NCBI GenBank assembly: GCA_947644195.1
Contig: CANRZB010000026.1
Span: 1 to 51,253 of the forward strand
Source of the DNA: an uncultured Clostridium sp.
Lineage (GTDB): Bacteria; Bacillota; Clostridia; Lachnospirales; Lachnospiraceae
Length of the DNA stretch: 51,253 nt
Reading direction: 5' to 3'
In this document: one piece after another, positions 1 through 8,818 of the stretch
Position numbering within the stretch: position 1 is the stretch's first letter
Layout: the number at the start of each line of letters is the position of its first letter
Made by a program: the position numbers and the translations under genes
Notes under the pieces: generated by a model
The model's database searches: none
What the model saw: the letters and a program-made list of their open reading frames with translations, nothing else
Told to the model about the DNA's origin: nothing

Positions 1-151
1 TTTGGTATAGAGGCTTTTGGATGATTGGATTTCAAAAAATGGGGAAAGTCAAATACAGAAACCGTCGTCAAACGTCGAATTATGTGATATGATTATGGTA
101 TCTATCCAAAATGATACAAAATAGAAACAAGATGATTCCATAATACCAAAT

Positions 152-221
152 CAGGCAAACGCAAGTGCCTGTACCTTAGTATGCTAATCTTATGTTTTCA
201 CAAACCCGCTTAGTATACTAA
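152..221. promoter_or_regulatory. Putative operator pair upstream of the flavin reductase gene
   Basis: Two near-identical 12-bp palindromes, TTAGTATGCTAA at 176-187 and TTAGTATACTAA (perfect) at 210-221, lie 34 bp centre to centre just before the gene at 252. A short CAGGCA/TGCCTG hairpin sits at 152-171. Duplicated palindromes in a promoter region usually bind a dimeric repressor. Which regulator is unknown, and no regulator gene is adjacent in this window. The rest of the first 248 bases shows no gene. Confidence 0.4.
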
Positions 222-251
222 TTTCCGTATGGCACAAACAGGGAGAAAATG

Positions 252-887
252 ATGAATCCTAATCAAAATAAGAAAACCAGATCCACGAACACGGATACGG
301 CAAAAATAGAATTTAAGCCCGGCAATATGCTTTACCCGCTGCCCGCCGTTATTGTCAGCTGCGGCGATTACAACGGCAATTCCAACCTATTGACGATTGC
401 CTGGACCGGTACAGTCTGTACTAATCCTCCCATGGTCTATATTTCTGTGCGACCGGAACGATACTCCTACTCCCTGATCCATGACTCTGGCGAATTTGTC
501 ATTAACCTTACCACGGAGCAGATGGCACATGCTACCGATTACTGCGGCGTCCGTTCTGGCAGGGATTACAACAAATGGGCAGACTGCGGCCTTACCCCCA
601 TTCCGGCAAAGACAGTGGCCTGTCCCATGATTGGTGAATCTCCGGTAAATATTGAATGTAAAGTAACACAGATCCAGGAGTTAGGATCCCATCATATGTT
701 TCTGGCGGAAGTGACAGCGGTACAGGTAGATGCCAGATATATGGATGAGAAAAATACATTTCATCTGGAAGACGCCGGATTGCTGGCATACTCCCACGGA
801 ACCTATTTTCATCTGGGAGATACCCTGGGCAGTTTTGGATATTCCATCCGGCGGAAACCAACACATAAACACAAAAAACGCCAGTAA
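252..887 (+). CDS. Flavin reductase-like domain protein (FMN-binding split barrel)
   Basis: The protein is 211 residues and matches the flavin reductase-like family. It has the N-terminal pattern of a core that opens with 'GNSNLLTIAWTG' and 'NPPMVYISVRP', followed by 'FVINL' and a mid-protein 'DYCGVRSGRDYNKW' segment. Members bind FMN or FAD and either reduce flavin with NAD(P)H or act as small flavoproteins; the substrate here is unknown. There is no signal peptide, so it should be cytoplasmic. An upstream ATG at 249 lies too close to the GGGAGA ribosome site at 241-246, so the second ATG at 252 is preferred. It appears to be a single-gene unit, with paired palindromes upstream suggesting repression and induction by a small signal. 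The family assignment is good; the specific function is not known. Confidence 0.85.
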   Translation: MNPNQNKKTRSTNTDTAKIEFKPGNMLYPLPAVIVSCGDYNGNSNLLTIAWTGTVCTNPPMVYISVRPERYSYSLIHDSGEFVINLTTEQMAHATDYCGVRSGRDYNKWADCGLTPIPAKTVACPMIGESPVNIECKVTQIQELGSHHMFLAEVTAVQVDARYMDEKNTFHLEDAGLLAYSHGTYFHLGDTLGSFGYSIRRKPTHKHKKRQ

Positions 888-998
888 TGCATGTATCTCT
901 GTAAGATACTTCTTACCTTGCTAACATCATACAAATGGATTTCGACAAAACATACACCAGATGTTTCGCTCTTCATATAATATAAAGGGGGATTGTTC

Positions 999-2858
999 AT
1001 GAGAATTACCTATTTAAAAATTTGCAATTATAAATCCATCCGTGAACTGGTAATCGAGGATGTAGAAAATGCACTGATCCTGGTAGGGAAAAATAATACC
1101 GGTAAAACTGCTGTCATTGACGCAGTTCTCACTGCCGCAGGAATTCGCAAGCCCGCCGACTGGGAGTACCTGGATCCGGGCAAACCCATTTCCATTTCCC
1201 TTCAGTTTGAACTCTCGGATATTGACCTGCAATACTATCATTCCAAAGGAATTTTCAGTAAAGCAAAAGACTATGAAAAGTGGTTGGAAGAATTTCAACA
1301 AAAACTGCCTTCCTACCAGGATCATACCTTATCCTTTACATTCCTTGCCAAACCGGATCACCAGATCCGTTATCGGGATGGTTATACCAAGAACAATCCG
1401 GAAATACAAAATATCTTCCCAAAGATATACCATATTGACCAAACCCGAAATCTCGAGGCGCTGCAGAATGATGTATTTAGTTTCTATGATAAAGAGTCTT
1501 TTCAGATGCTAAAGGACAACGAATGTACTTTTGATTCTACGAGAAAATGCAATCGCTGTTTTCAGTGTATTGGATTAATTAATAAAAAAGCACCGGAGGA
1601 ACTAACCCTTTTTGAAACTGCGCGCCTTTTACAATATAAATTATTTCATACAAACCTGACTACTTTTGCAGAAAAGGTCAACCGCCATTTTCATGCAAAC
1701 GGCAGTCCGTCCCAGGAAATTCGTTATGTCCTGGACTATGATATGGATAAACTGCTCCATGTCGAAACACAGGTATATAACCGCGACCGAGGCGGAATTG
1801 TCGGACCAATCAACCTGCTGGGAGAGGGTCTTCGCAGCATCTATGCACTATCTTTACTGGAAGCATATGTGGAGGAAGAGGATACCTTACCATGCATTAT
1901 ACTCATGGAAGATCCCGAAATCTATCTGCATCCACAATTGCAAAAAGTAGCAAGCGAGATCCTCTACCGGCTCTCTAAAAAGAACCAGATCATGTTTTCA
2001 ACCCACTCTCCCAACATGATCTTTAACTTTTCTTCCCGCCAAATTCGGGAAATCATTCTGGATAAAGATTATTACACCATTGCACAGGAAAATAATTCCG
2101 TCGACAAAATTCTGGATGATCTGGGATATACCGCAAACGATTTGATGAACGTAAGTTTTGTATTTATTGTTGAGGGGAAACAGGACAGCAACCGTCTGCC
2201 AATGCTTTTGGAGAAGTATTATTCTGAAATATATGACGAAAACGGCAACCTGCAGCGGATCACGATTATTCCGGTCAATAGCTGTACCAACATTAAGACA
2301 TATGCAAATTTAAAATACATCAATAAACTGTATCTGAAAGATCAGTTTCTCATGATTCGCGACAGTGACGGAAAAAACCGGAATTACCTTCGGAAACAGC
2401 TCTGCAGCTATTATTGCCAGCGTGCCAAAGAAGATATTGGAAATCTGCCCCGGGTAGAACCCAAAAATGTATTGATTTTAAAGTACTATTCCTTTGAAAA
2501 CTATTTTTTGGACCCTATCGTCATGGCAAAAATTGGCGTGATAAAAAAAGAGGAAGATTTTTATGATATCTTATATAAGAAATACAAGGCTTATCTATAT
2601 AAATTAAACAGCATGAAAAGATTGCTGCGCACAAAAGGGATACGGATCCGCAGCAAACAGGATATCAAAGATAATCTGGAAGACATCAAAATATATGTCC
2701 GTGGGCACAATCTGTTCGATATCTTTTACGGAAAATACCACGGATCAGAGGAACAGGACATTCTTCGGCGCTATATTGATACCGCACCAAGAGAAACTTT
2801 TCAGGATATCTTTGACGCCATTGATTCTTTTGTCTATTTTGAAAACAGAAAAAGATAA
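999..2858 (+). CDS. OLD-family ATPase with C-terminal TOPRIM nuclease domain
   Basis: The protein has 619 residues from the ATG at 999 (a TTG at 993 is also possible; the AAGGGGG ribosome site fits 999 better). The N-terminal ABC/SMC-type ATPase shows Walker A GKNNTGKT (30-37), an 'LLGEGLRS' signature, Walker B with E304-D305 in 'MEDPEIYLHP', and the switch histidine H336 in 'STHSP'. The C-terminal TOPRIM domain has the glutamate E392 in 'FIVEGKQDSNR' and D455-S-D457. This is the architecture of overcoming-lysogenization-defect nucleases, which cut DNA and often act in phage defence (GajA of Gabija is a relative). No UvrD-like helicase gene follows, so it is a stand-alone form. A cluster C176-x7-C184-x2-C187-x2-C190 sits in the insert between the ATPase halves and could bind zinc. 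There is no clear operon partner. Confidence 0.8.
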   Translation: MRITYLKICNYKSIRELVIEDVENALILVGKNNTGKTAVIDAVLTAAGIRKPADWEYLDPGKPISISLQFELSDIDLQYYHSKGIFSKAKDYEKWLEEFQQKLPSYQDHTLSFTFLAKPDHQIRYRDGYTKNNPEIQNIFPKIYHIDQTRNLEALQNDVFSFYDKESFQMLKDNECTFDSTRKCNRCFQCIGLINKKAPEELTLFETARLLQYKLFHTNLTTFAEKVNRHFHANGSPSQEIRYVLDYDMDKLLHVETQVYNRDRGGIVGPINLLGEGLRSIYALSLLEAYVEEEDTLPCIILMEDPEIYLHPQLQKVASEILYRLSKKNQIMFSTHSPNMIFNFSSRQIREIILDKDYYTIAQENNSVDKILDDLGYTANDLMNVSFVFIVEGKQDSNRLPMLLEKYYSEIYDENGNLQRITIIPVNSCTNIKTYANLKYINKLYLKDQFLMIRDSDGKNRNYLRKQLCSYYCQRAKEDIGNLPRVEPKNVLILKYYSFENYFLDPIVMAKIGVIKKEEDFYDILYKKYKAYLYKLNSMKRLLRTKGIRIRSKQDIKDNLEDIKIYVRGHNLFDIFYGKYHGSEEQDILRRYIDTAPRETFQDIFDAIDSFVYFENRKR

Positions 2859-2915
2859 GATTTTGTTACATTTATATTACAAGATATTAATTTTATGACA
2901 GAAACTTTTTTCTGG

Positions 2916-2943
2916 TTGACAGAAGCGTGGAATTGATTATAAT
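2916..2943 (+). promoter_or_regulatory. Strong sigma-A type promoter for murA
   Basis: TTGACA (2916-2921) and TATAAT (2938-2943) are both perfect consensus, with a 16-bp spacer. They lie 45 bp before the preferred murA start. Confidence 0.8.
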
Positions 2944-2987
2944 ATAGATTTGTGTTTGTGAATCAAACGAAATGTGTGAGGTGCAAT

Positions 2988-4289
2988 ATGGAAAACCAGT
3001 ATATAATAAAGGGGGGCACACCTCTGCACGGCGAGGTTACTATCGGCGGTGCTAAGAATGCGGCTTTAGGGATTCTGGCAGCGGCGATTATGACCAATGA
3101 TACCGTTGTGATCGATAATCTCCCCAATGTTCGGGATATTAATGTTTTATTGGATGCCATTGCTGGTATCGGTGCTACCGTCAGACGCATCGATCCACAT
3201 GTAGTAGAAATCAATGGCAGTACCATCGGAGATGTGGCAATTGACTCCGATACCATCCGAAAAATTCGTGCTTCTTACTATTTATTAGGAGCTTTATTAG
3301 GTAAATATAACAGTGCTAACGTTTCTCTGCCAGGAGGCTGTGATATTGGCAGCCGTCCCATTGACTTGCATTTAAAAGGATTTCGTGCATTAGGGGCAAC
3401 CGTCAGTATTGAGCATGGTATGATTAATGCAAGTGCAGATCACTTAACCGGAAACCATATCTTTTTGGATACCGTTTCTGTGGGTGCAACCATTAATATT
3501 ATGCTTGCCGCTTGTATGGCAGAAGGCAAAACTGTCATCGAAAATGCAGCCAAGGAACCACATATTGTAGATGTCTCCAACTTTTTGAACAGTATGGGCG
3601 CTTCGATCAAAGGTGCCGGAACCGACAAAATTCGTATTACCGGTGTGGAATCTCTGCATGGCAGTGAATATTCTATTATTCCCGACCAGATTGAAGCCGG
3701 AACCTTTATGATTGCGGCAGCAGCGACCCGCGGCGACGTTTTGATCAAGAATGTCATTCCAAAGCATTTGGAAGCAATCTCTGTCAAATTAGTGGAAATC
3801 GGCGCTACTGTGGAAGAATTGGACGACGCTGTCCGAGTTACCTGTAATGACCGTTTAAGCCATACACAGATCAAAACCCTGCCGTATCCCGGATTCCCTA
3901 CGGATATGCAGCCACAGATCGCTACCTTGCTGGCATTGTCCACAGGAACCAGTACCGTAACAGAGAGTATCTTTGAAAATCGGTTCCGATATGTCGACGA
4001 ATTAACCCGTATGGGAGCTTCCATCAAAGTAGAGGGAAATGTTGCAATCATCGAGGGCGTAGAAGGTCTGACAGGTGCTTCCATCAGTGCCCCAGATCTC
4101 CGTGCAGGCGCTGCTTTAGTCGTAGCTGCGTTGGTTGCTGAAGGATACTCTACGATTGATTCGATCCATTATATTGAACGGGGTTACGAAAATTTTGAAG
4201 ACAAAATAGCAGCTCTGGGCGCCTCAATGGAAAAGATCCCCATTGATGATGACCGCGCCGTACAAAAATTTAAACTTAAAATTGGATAA
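2988..4289 (+). CDS. murA: UDP-N-acetylglucosamine 1-carboxyvinyltransferase
   Basis: MurA transfers enolpyruvate from PEP to UDP-GlcNAc, the first committed step of peptidoglycan synthesis, in the cytoplasm. The protein has 433 residues, in the normal family range. The catalytic loop 'LPGGCDIGSRP' carries the PEP-binding, fosfomycin-reactive cysteine at C118. Near the C-terminus are 'PGFPTDMQPQ' and 'ENRFRYVDELTRMGA', typical of the EPSP synthase fold. An upstream in-frame start at 2952 exists, but the ATG at 2988 has a GTGAGGTG ribosome site and gives the canonical N-terminus 'MENQYIIKGG'. The gene has its own consensus promoter and ends at a strong hairpin terminator, so it looks monocistronic. 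Many Firmicutes carry two MurA paralogues; which one this is cannot be told from the window. Confidence 0.97.
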   Translation: MENQYIIKGGTPLHGEVTIGGAKNAALGILAAAIMTNDTVVIDNLPNVRDINVLLDAIAGIGATVRRIDPHVVEINGSTIGDVAIDSDTIRKIRASYYLLGALLGKYNSANVSLPGGCDIGSRPIDLHLKGFRALGATVSIEHGMINASADHLTGNHIFLDTVSVGATINIMLAACMAEGKTVIENAAKEPHIVDVSNFLNSMGASIKGAGTDKIRITGVESLHGSEYSIIPDQIEAGTFMIAAAATRGDVLIKNVIPKHLEAISVKLVEIGATVEELDDAVRVTCNDRLSHTQIKTLPYPGFPTDMQPQIATLLALSTGTSTVTESIFENRFRYVDELTRMGASIKVEGNVAIIEGVEGLTGASISAPDLRAGAALVVAALVAEGYSTIDSIHYIERGYENFEDKIAALGASMEKIPIDDDRAVQKFKLKIG

Positions 4290-4297
4290 TCATTACT

Positions 4298-4333
4298 GAT
4301 AGGACTTCCGGCTGGCAGGTCCTATCTTTTTTT
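4298..4333 (+). terminator. Rho-independent terminator after murA
   Basis: GATAGGAC (4298-4305) pairs with GTCCTATC (4319-4326) and is followed by a run of seven T. Confidence 0.9.
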
Positions 4334-4495
4334 CTAAGTATTTCCAATTGTGACACATTGTTACGCCCTTTCCCACCCGCTTTGCTATTTACTGTCTGAT
4401 ATTTTTTCCTATGCCCATGGTTTACTTGCAAAAGCTGCAAAAAAAGCGTATGATTATAATAACTGTACTTCTACACTTTAAAGGAGATGATTGAT

Positions 4496-6640
4496 ATGAG
4501 GAAACGCAAACCATATATATTTTGTCATGTCTTTACGCTCTGCACAATTTTACTGTTATCCTGTGCATTTGGGATATCTATCACAGGTACAGATGCCTCT
4601 GCTGCCAAGAAGACGACACTGAAAACTAAAAGTCAGTCCCTATACATCAACGGGACATACACCATTCCTTTGAAAGACAAGAAAAAAAAGGCAACCTACT
4701 TTTATACCTCTAACAAGACCAAGATTGCTAAAGTAAACTCCAAAGGAAAAATAACGGCACGTGGAAAAGGAAGCGCCAAAATAAAAGTGCGCTATAAATA
4801 TAAAAAGAGAACCTATTCTGCAGGAACATTCAAAGTATCTGTGCAAAAAGCAACCCTGCGAAGCGATATCCGAACCTTAGTAACCACGGTAGGTTCTCAG
4901 ATTCCTGTGACTTCCTATCTCAACGACAGAAACCCTTCTGCCACCTATGAGATCAGCGGAACAAATTCTGCCGTGGCATCCGGCAGATCAGATGGTACAA
5001 TCACCGTAAATAAAGCAGGAACAACGACACTTACCATCGTTGAAAAGTATAATGGCAAGAAGCGCACACTAGGCAAGTTTTCTATCTCTGCCAGTGGAGC
5101 TTCCCTCAGTACCAATCGTATAAAAATGGCTTATGGAACCTCCTATCATGCAAACTCCCTTATTGTGGATAAACTGCCGGGAGCTTCCTACAGTCTAGCT
5201 TCTACCAACAATAACATGCTGGCAGTCTCTGGCATGGATCTGACGGCAGGCGCAGATCCTGGATATAACAGTGAACAGCAAGTTTATGTTTATGAGATCA
5301 ACGCCGGACAGATGCGACTGATTGGATACTTTTCCGTTTCTTTGATTCAGACGGTATATGTTGCACAGAATGACCGTAATATATCCGTTGGCCTAGGTGC
5401 AAAACTTACGGTTTCCAACGACTGCATCCGGCTGACAAATCCGGATCCTGCTGCCAGCTATTCCTTGATTACCAAAAATAAAGCAGTCATAGATGAAGAA
5501 TTAACCGCCATAAATTATGGTACTGCAGAAATCGCAATTCAGGAACAGAAACCGGGAAGCGCTGTAAAGGTATTGGATGAAACGGTAACGGTTACCGTAA
5601 CCTCATCTACGATCAAATCCGAACTGATCACAAACGGCCTGGATCTGACAGTGGACCAGGTTGCCTACAATGATTATCCCGTCAATAACCGTAACCATAT
5701 GGTAAAATATTTTTACAAGTCTTCCAGTGATTCCATCTGCCAGGTAGGCACCGGGGGAGATGGAGAAGATCAGGACTATCTGGTGCTGTATCCGAAAAAT
5801 GCAGGAACTGTGACTATCACAGTCTTTGAAATTGCCCTGGGTAATGCTTCCCAGAGAACCATCGGCTCCTTCGAGGTTCGTGTGGCAAAAGATACGGCGG
5901 AGATCGAAAATGTAGATGATCTGATGGCAGCCGACCTCTTATCTTCCTGCTCACTCTATTACAAAGGCAAAACCTTTACCGCCAAGCTGGAAGAAGGCAC
6001 CCGAAACTGCCGTTTTGTTGATGAGAATGGCGTCGGTATCCTGGACTATGGTATGAATTATAACCGCATTACGAACGGCAGTTTCATGCTTACGCCAGTT
6101 CGAAACCGTTTTCTGATAGACCATCTGGAGAGAAATGACGATGATCCATCCGAGTGGACTGTATATATTGATATCCAGAATGAAACCAGTGACCACGGTA
6201 CCGATATCATTCCGCTGCGTATCTATCTGGAGGAAGCACCGCTAGACGCTGCGATTTTATTCCAGGGCATCCAAATCAATGTTGGAGATTCCCGTGGAAC
6301 CATCAATCAGTGGTCCACAATGCCAGACGATGACCAGACACTGCAGTTTGCAAATTCCAACACAGAGTTTGCCTACCAGTTTACCAAAAAGCAGTTCCTC
6401 GCTGCCGGTGCAACGCAGTTTGACCCGAATGAATTAAATCCGGTTCATATCAAAGATTTAACAAATATATTCTGTACACCGATTCAGGCTACCTGGAGTA
6501 GCACCAATCCGAACGCAAGCGTGGCAGTAACCGCTGTTTCCGGCGCTACTTCCAGCGACAACCTGCATTGGAACTATACCGTTTCCTTTGAAAATGGCAC
6601 CAAACAGGATTTTAAGGTTACTTTAAACGTTGCGGAATAG
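4496..6640 (+). CDS. Secreted protein with N-terminal lysine-rich Ig-like (Big_2-type) domain
   Basis: The protein has 714 residues. The ATG at 4496 is preferred over 4487, because AGGAG at 4482-4486 is correctly spaced only for 4496. The N-terminus is a signal peptide (basic start, hydrophobic stretch, 'ASAAKK' as likely cleavage); 'LLSC' inside it could alternatively be a lipobox. Residues ~35-120 form a basic Ig-like domain with the typical 'YTSNKTKIAKVNSKGKITA' pattern, followed by further beta-rich repeats of the same flavour (for example 'GTNSAVASGRSDGTITVNKAGTTTLTIV'). The C-terminal half is not recognised. No LPXTG motif or cell-wall hydrolase motif is visible. tmk starts 10 bases after the stop, so this surface protein may be cotranscribed with a nucleotide kinase, although the functional link is obscure. 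Its role is unknown. Confidence 0.75.
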   Translation: MRKRKPYIFCHVFTLCTILLLSCAFGISITGTDASAAKKTTLKTKSQSLYINGTYTIPLKDKKKKATYFYTSNKTKIAKVNSKGKITARGKGSAKIKVRYKYKKRTYSAGTFKVSVQKATLRSDIRTLVTTVGSQIPVTSYLNDRNPSATYEISGTNSAVASGRSDGTITVNKAGTTTLTIVEKYNGKKRTLGKFSISASGASLSTNRIKMAYGTSYHANSLIVDKLPGASYSLASTNNNMLAVSGMDLTAGADPGYNSEQQVYVYEINAGQMRLIGYFSVSLIQTVYVAQNDRNISVGLGAKLTVSNDCIRLTNPDPAASYSLITKNKAVIDEELTAINYGTAEIAIQEQKPGSAVKVLDETVTVTVTSSTIKSELITNGLDLTVDQVAYNDYPVNNRNHMVKYFYKSSSDSICQVGTGGDGEDQDYLVLYPKNAGTVTITVFEIALGNASQRTIGSFEVRVAKDTAEIENVDDLMAADLLSSCSLYYKGKTFTAKLEEGTRNCRFVDENGVGILDYGMNYNRITNGSFMLTPVRNRFLIDHLERNDDDPSEWTVYIDIQNETSDHGTDIIPLRIYLEEAPLDAAILFQGIQINVGDSRGTINQWSTMPDDDQTLQFANSNTEFAYQFTKKQFLAAGATQFDPNELNPVHIKDLTNIFCTPIQATWSSTNPNASVAVTAVSGATSSDNLHWNYTVSFENGTKQDFKVTLNVAE

Positions 6641-6649
6641 GAGGACTCC

Positions 6650-7273
6650 ATGAATCCAAAAGGACATTTCTTCGCTTTTGAGGGAATCGACGGAAGTGGA
6701 AAAAGCACACAGATTAAATTATTAAAAGAACAAATTGAGGCTAGCGGCGTCCGCTGTCTGGAAACCAGAGAACCTACAGACGGGCCGATCGGATCCCTGA
6801 TCCACCAATGTATGACGGGACGTACCTATGCTGAAGAACAGACCCTGGCTGCATTATTTGCAGCCGATCGTCTGGATCATCTGCTTAATAAAACAGACGG
6901 TTTATGTCAAAAACTTCAAGAGGGCATCAGTGTTATCACGGATCGTTACATCCTTTCAAACTACGCTTATCAAAGTGTACAGGTGCCACTGGATTGGTTG
7001 ATACAGCTCAACTCCCAGGCCGCACAGCTCCTGAAACCAGACAGTTATATCTTTATTGATGTAGATCCCGAAGTATCGTTAGAGCGCATGGCAAAAGGAA
7101 GATTCCATACCGAATTATATGAGACCAGGGAACGCCTGACGGAAGTACGGAACCGATACTTTGATCTGTTTACCCGGCTAAAAGAACAGGAATCCGTATT
7201 CATTGTCGATGGCAACCAATCGGTAGAAGTTATTGCCAAAGAAATCTGGAAACATGTGGCACAATTTTATTAA
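6650..7273 (+). CDS. tmk: Thymidylate kinase
   Basis: Tmk phosphorylates dTMP to dTDP with ATP in the cytoplasm. The 207-residue protein has the P-loop 'FEGIDGSGKST' (GxxGxGKS at 12-19), 'ETREPTDGPIG', the 'DRYILSNYAYQS' motif and a lid segment around 'RMAKGRFHTELYETRERL'. The ATG at 6650 follows GAGGA six bases after the stop of the upstream surface protein. It begins the conserved run tmk-yaaR-holB-ricT-trmN6-rsmI that is also seen in B. subtilis. Confidence 0.97.
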   Translation: MNPKGHFFAFEGIDGSGKSTQIKLLKEQIEASGVRCLETREPTDGPIGSLIHQCMTGRTYAEEQTLAALFAADRLDHLLNKTDGLCQKLQEGISVITDRYILSNYAYQSVQVPLDWLIQLNSQAAQLLKPDSYIFIDVDPEVSLERMAKGRFHTELYETRERLTEVRNRYFDLFTRLKEQESVFIVDGNQSVEVIAKEIWKHVAQFY

Positions 7274-7341
7274 AAACCATATATTTTAGTTTACCATACG
7301 AGCGACCGACGAATTTCCAGAAATAAAAAGGAGGTGTGACC

Positions 7342-7782
7342 GTGGATCTGAAAATAAATCCCTTACAGCAGTTACAGCAGCCGGAATTAAAAGCTCCCAC
7401 CAATGAAGCAGACGGAAGTTTCCGTTTCACGCTGTTAAGCAACATAGAAGAACATGAATTACAGGCACAGCTCACGGTCATGATGGAAGAAATTACACAG
7501 CAGGGACACCGACTAGGAAAACGCAGAGATATTCGTGACATGAAACAATACCGTAAACTCATTCAGGAATTTATGAATGAAATCGTCAGTCACTCCCATG
7601 AATTCAGCCGCGAAAACTTTTTGGACAAAAAGGGACGTCATCGAGTGTACGGTATCATCCGCCAGGTAAACCAGGCGCTGGATGAATTGGCGGAAGAACT
7701 ATTGGCAGAAGAAAAAGATAATCTCTCGATCCTCAGTAAAATAGACGAAATCCGTGGGTTGCTACTGGATATTTTCACTTGA
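7342..7782 (+). CDS. yaaR: YaaR family protein (DUF327)
   Basis: The protein has 146 residues starting at GTG 7342, which is seven bases after a strong AAGGAGG at 7328-7334; the in-frame GTG at 7336 is too close to it. The '[47 protein letters not shown]' region and the '[26 protein letters not shown]' C-terminal part match the helical YaaR family found between tmk and holB in many Firmicutes. The function is not established. Here it sits directly between tmk and holB, and its end lies 20 bases before the holB start. The yaaQ gene that precedes yaaR in B. subtilis is missing. Confidence 0.85.
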   Translation: MDLKINPLQQLQQPELKAPTNEADGSFRFTLLSNIEEHELQAQLTVMMEEITQQGHRLGKRRDIRDMKQYRKLIQEFMNEIVSHSHEFSRENFLDKKGRHRVYGIIRQVNQALDELAEELLAEEKDNLSILSKIDEIRGLLLDIFT

Positions 7783-7801
7783 TCAGAAAGGAATACTTTT
7801 T

Positions 7802-8791
7802 ATGGCATATTTCAAAGATATTATAGGACAAATTCAGATAAGGAATCATTTACAGACCGCTTTACTGCAGAAAAACATATCACATGCCTATCTATTTACC
7901 GGAGACACTGGATCTGGCAAGCATACGATGTCTGCTGCATTTGTTAAGGCTCTGCTCTGCGAATCTCCAACCGAAGACGGCGATTCCTGCGGTCGTTGTA
8001 AATCCTGTTTACAGGCGGAATCTAAAAACCACCCGGACATTCACTATATTTCTCATGAAAAATTCAATATCCGTGTGGACGAGATTCGGGAGCAATTAAA
8101 TAATGACATACAGATCAAACCATACAGCAGCCCTTATAAAGTATATATTATTTCGGACGCTCAACGTATGAATGAACAGGCACAAAATGCATTGCTGAAA
8201 ACACTGGAAGAACCACCATCCTACGCTGTCATTATCTTATTATGTGATAATGCATCCTCTTTACTGCCTACCATTACCTCACGCTGCATTACTTTGCAGA
8301 TGAAACCCGTCTCCAAAGAGGAAATCGCAGAATATCTCATGACCAAGATGCAGATGGAAGCGGATCGGGCACAGATTGCCGCCGGATTTTGCCAGGGCAA
8401 TATTGGACAGGCGATTCGTTTTGCCAGTTCCGAAGATTTCCAGCAAATGAAAACACAGGTATTAAATTTACTTAAGCGTATTGATGATATGTCATTGCCC
8501 GCCATTACAGAAATTATCCATGACTTCTCCAGAGATAAGGGAAATTTCTATGATTACCTGGATCTCATGCTGTTGTGGTATCGTGATATATTAATGTACA
8601 AAGCAACGAAAGATAATAATATCCTGTTATTTCACGAAGAATACAGTTCTATTAAAGATCAGGCAAGCAAACGCAGTTACGAAGATATAGAACGGATCAT
8701 CCAGGCCATTGATAAGGTCAAAATTCGACTAGATGCAAATGTAAATTTTGATCTTGCTATTGAATTATTACTGCTGACGATCAAAGACTAA
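7802..8791 (+). CDS. holB: DNA polymerase III delta-prime subunit
   Basis: HolB is part of the clamp-loader complex that loads the DnaN sliding clamp. The 329-residue protein starts at ATG 7802 (AAAGGA upstream; the longer frame from 7754 overlaps yaaR). It has an AAA+ fold with 'GDTGSGKHT' (34-42), a zinc-binding Cys4 set C53, C63, C66, C69, 'VYIISDAQRMNEQAQNALLKTLEEPP' and 'ITSRC'. It retains a Walker A-like loop, as Gram-positive delta-prime proteins often do. The gene order with ricT downstream is the conserved one. Confidence 0.95.
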   Translation: MAYFKDIIGQIQIRNHLQTALLQKNISHAYLFTGDTGSGKHTMSAAFVKALLCESPTEDGDSCGRCKSCLQAESKNHPDIHYISHEKFNIRVDEIREQLNNDIQIKPYSSPYKVYIISDAQRMNEQAQNALLKTLEEPPSYAVIILLCDNASSLLPTITSRCITLQMKPVSKEEIAEYLMTKMQMEADRAQIAAGFCQGNIGQAIRFASSEDFQQMKTQVLNLLKRIDDMSLPAITEIIHDFSRDKGNFYDYLDLMLLWYRDILMYKATKDNNILLFHEEYSSIKDQASKRSYEDIERIIQAIDKVKIRLDANVNFDLAIELLLLTIKD

Positions 8792-8818
8792 AAGCGAACA
8801 GAAAGGATCCTTGTAATC

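Noticed and set aside
3440-4084. 214-codon minus-strand frame
   Set aside because: It lies antisense inside murA, which is unambiguous by motif; this is a shadow of murA codon usage.
4426-4460. Possible promoter TTGCAA...TATAAT before the surface protein at 4496
   Set aside because: The 23-bp spacer is too long for a sigma-A promoter; the -10 may still be used but cannot be supported.
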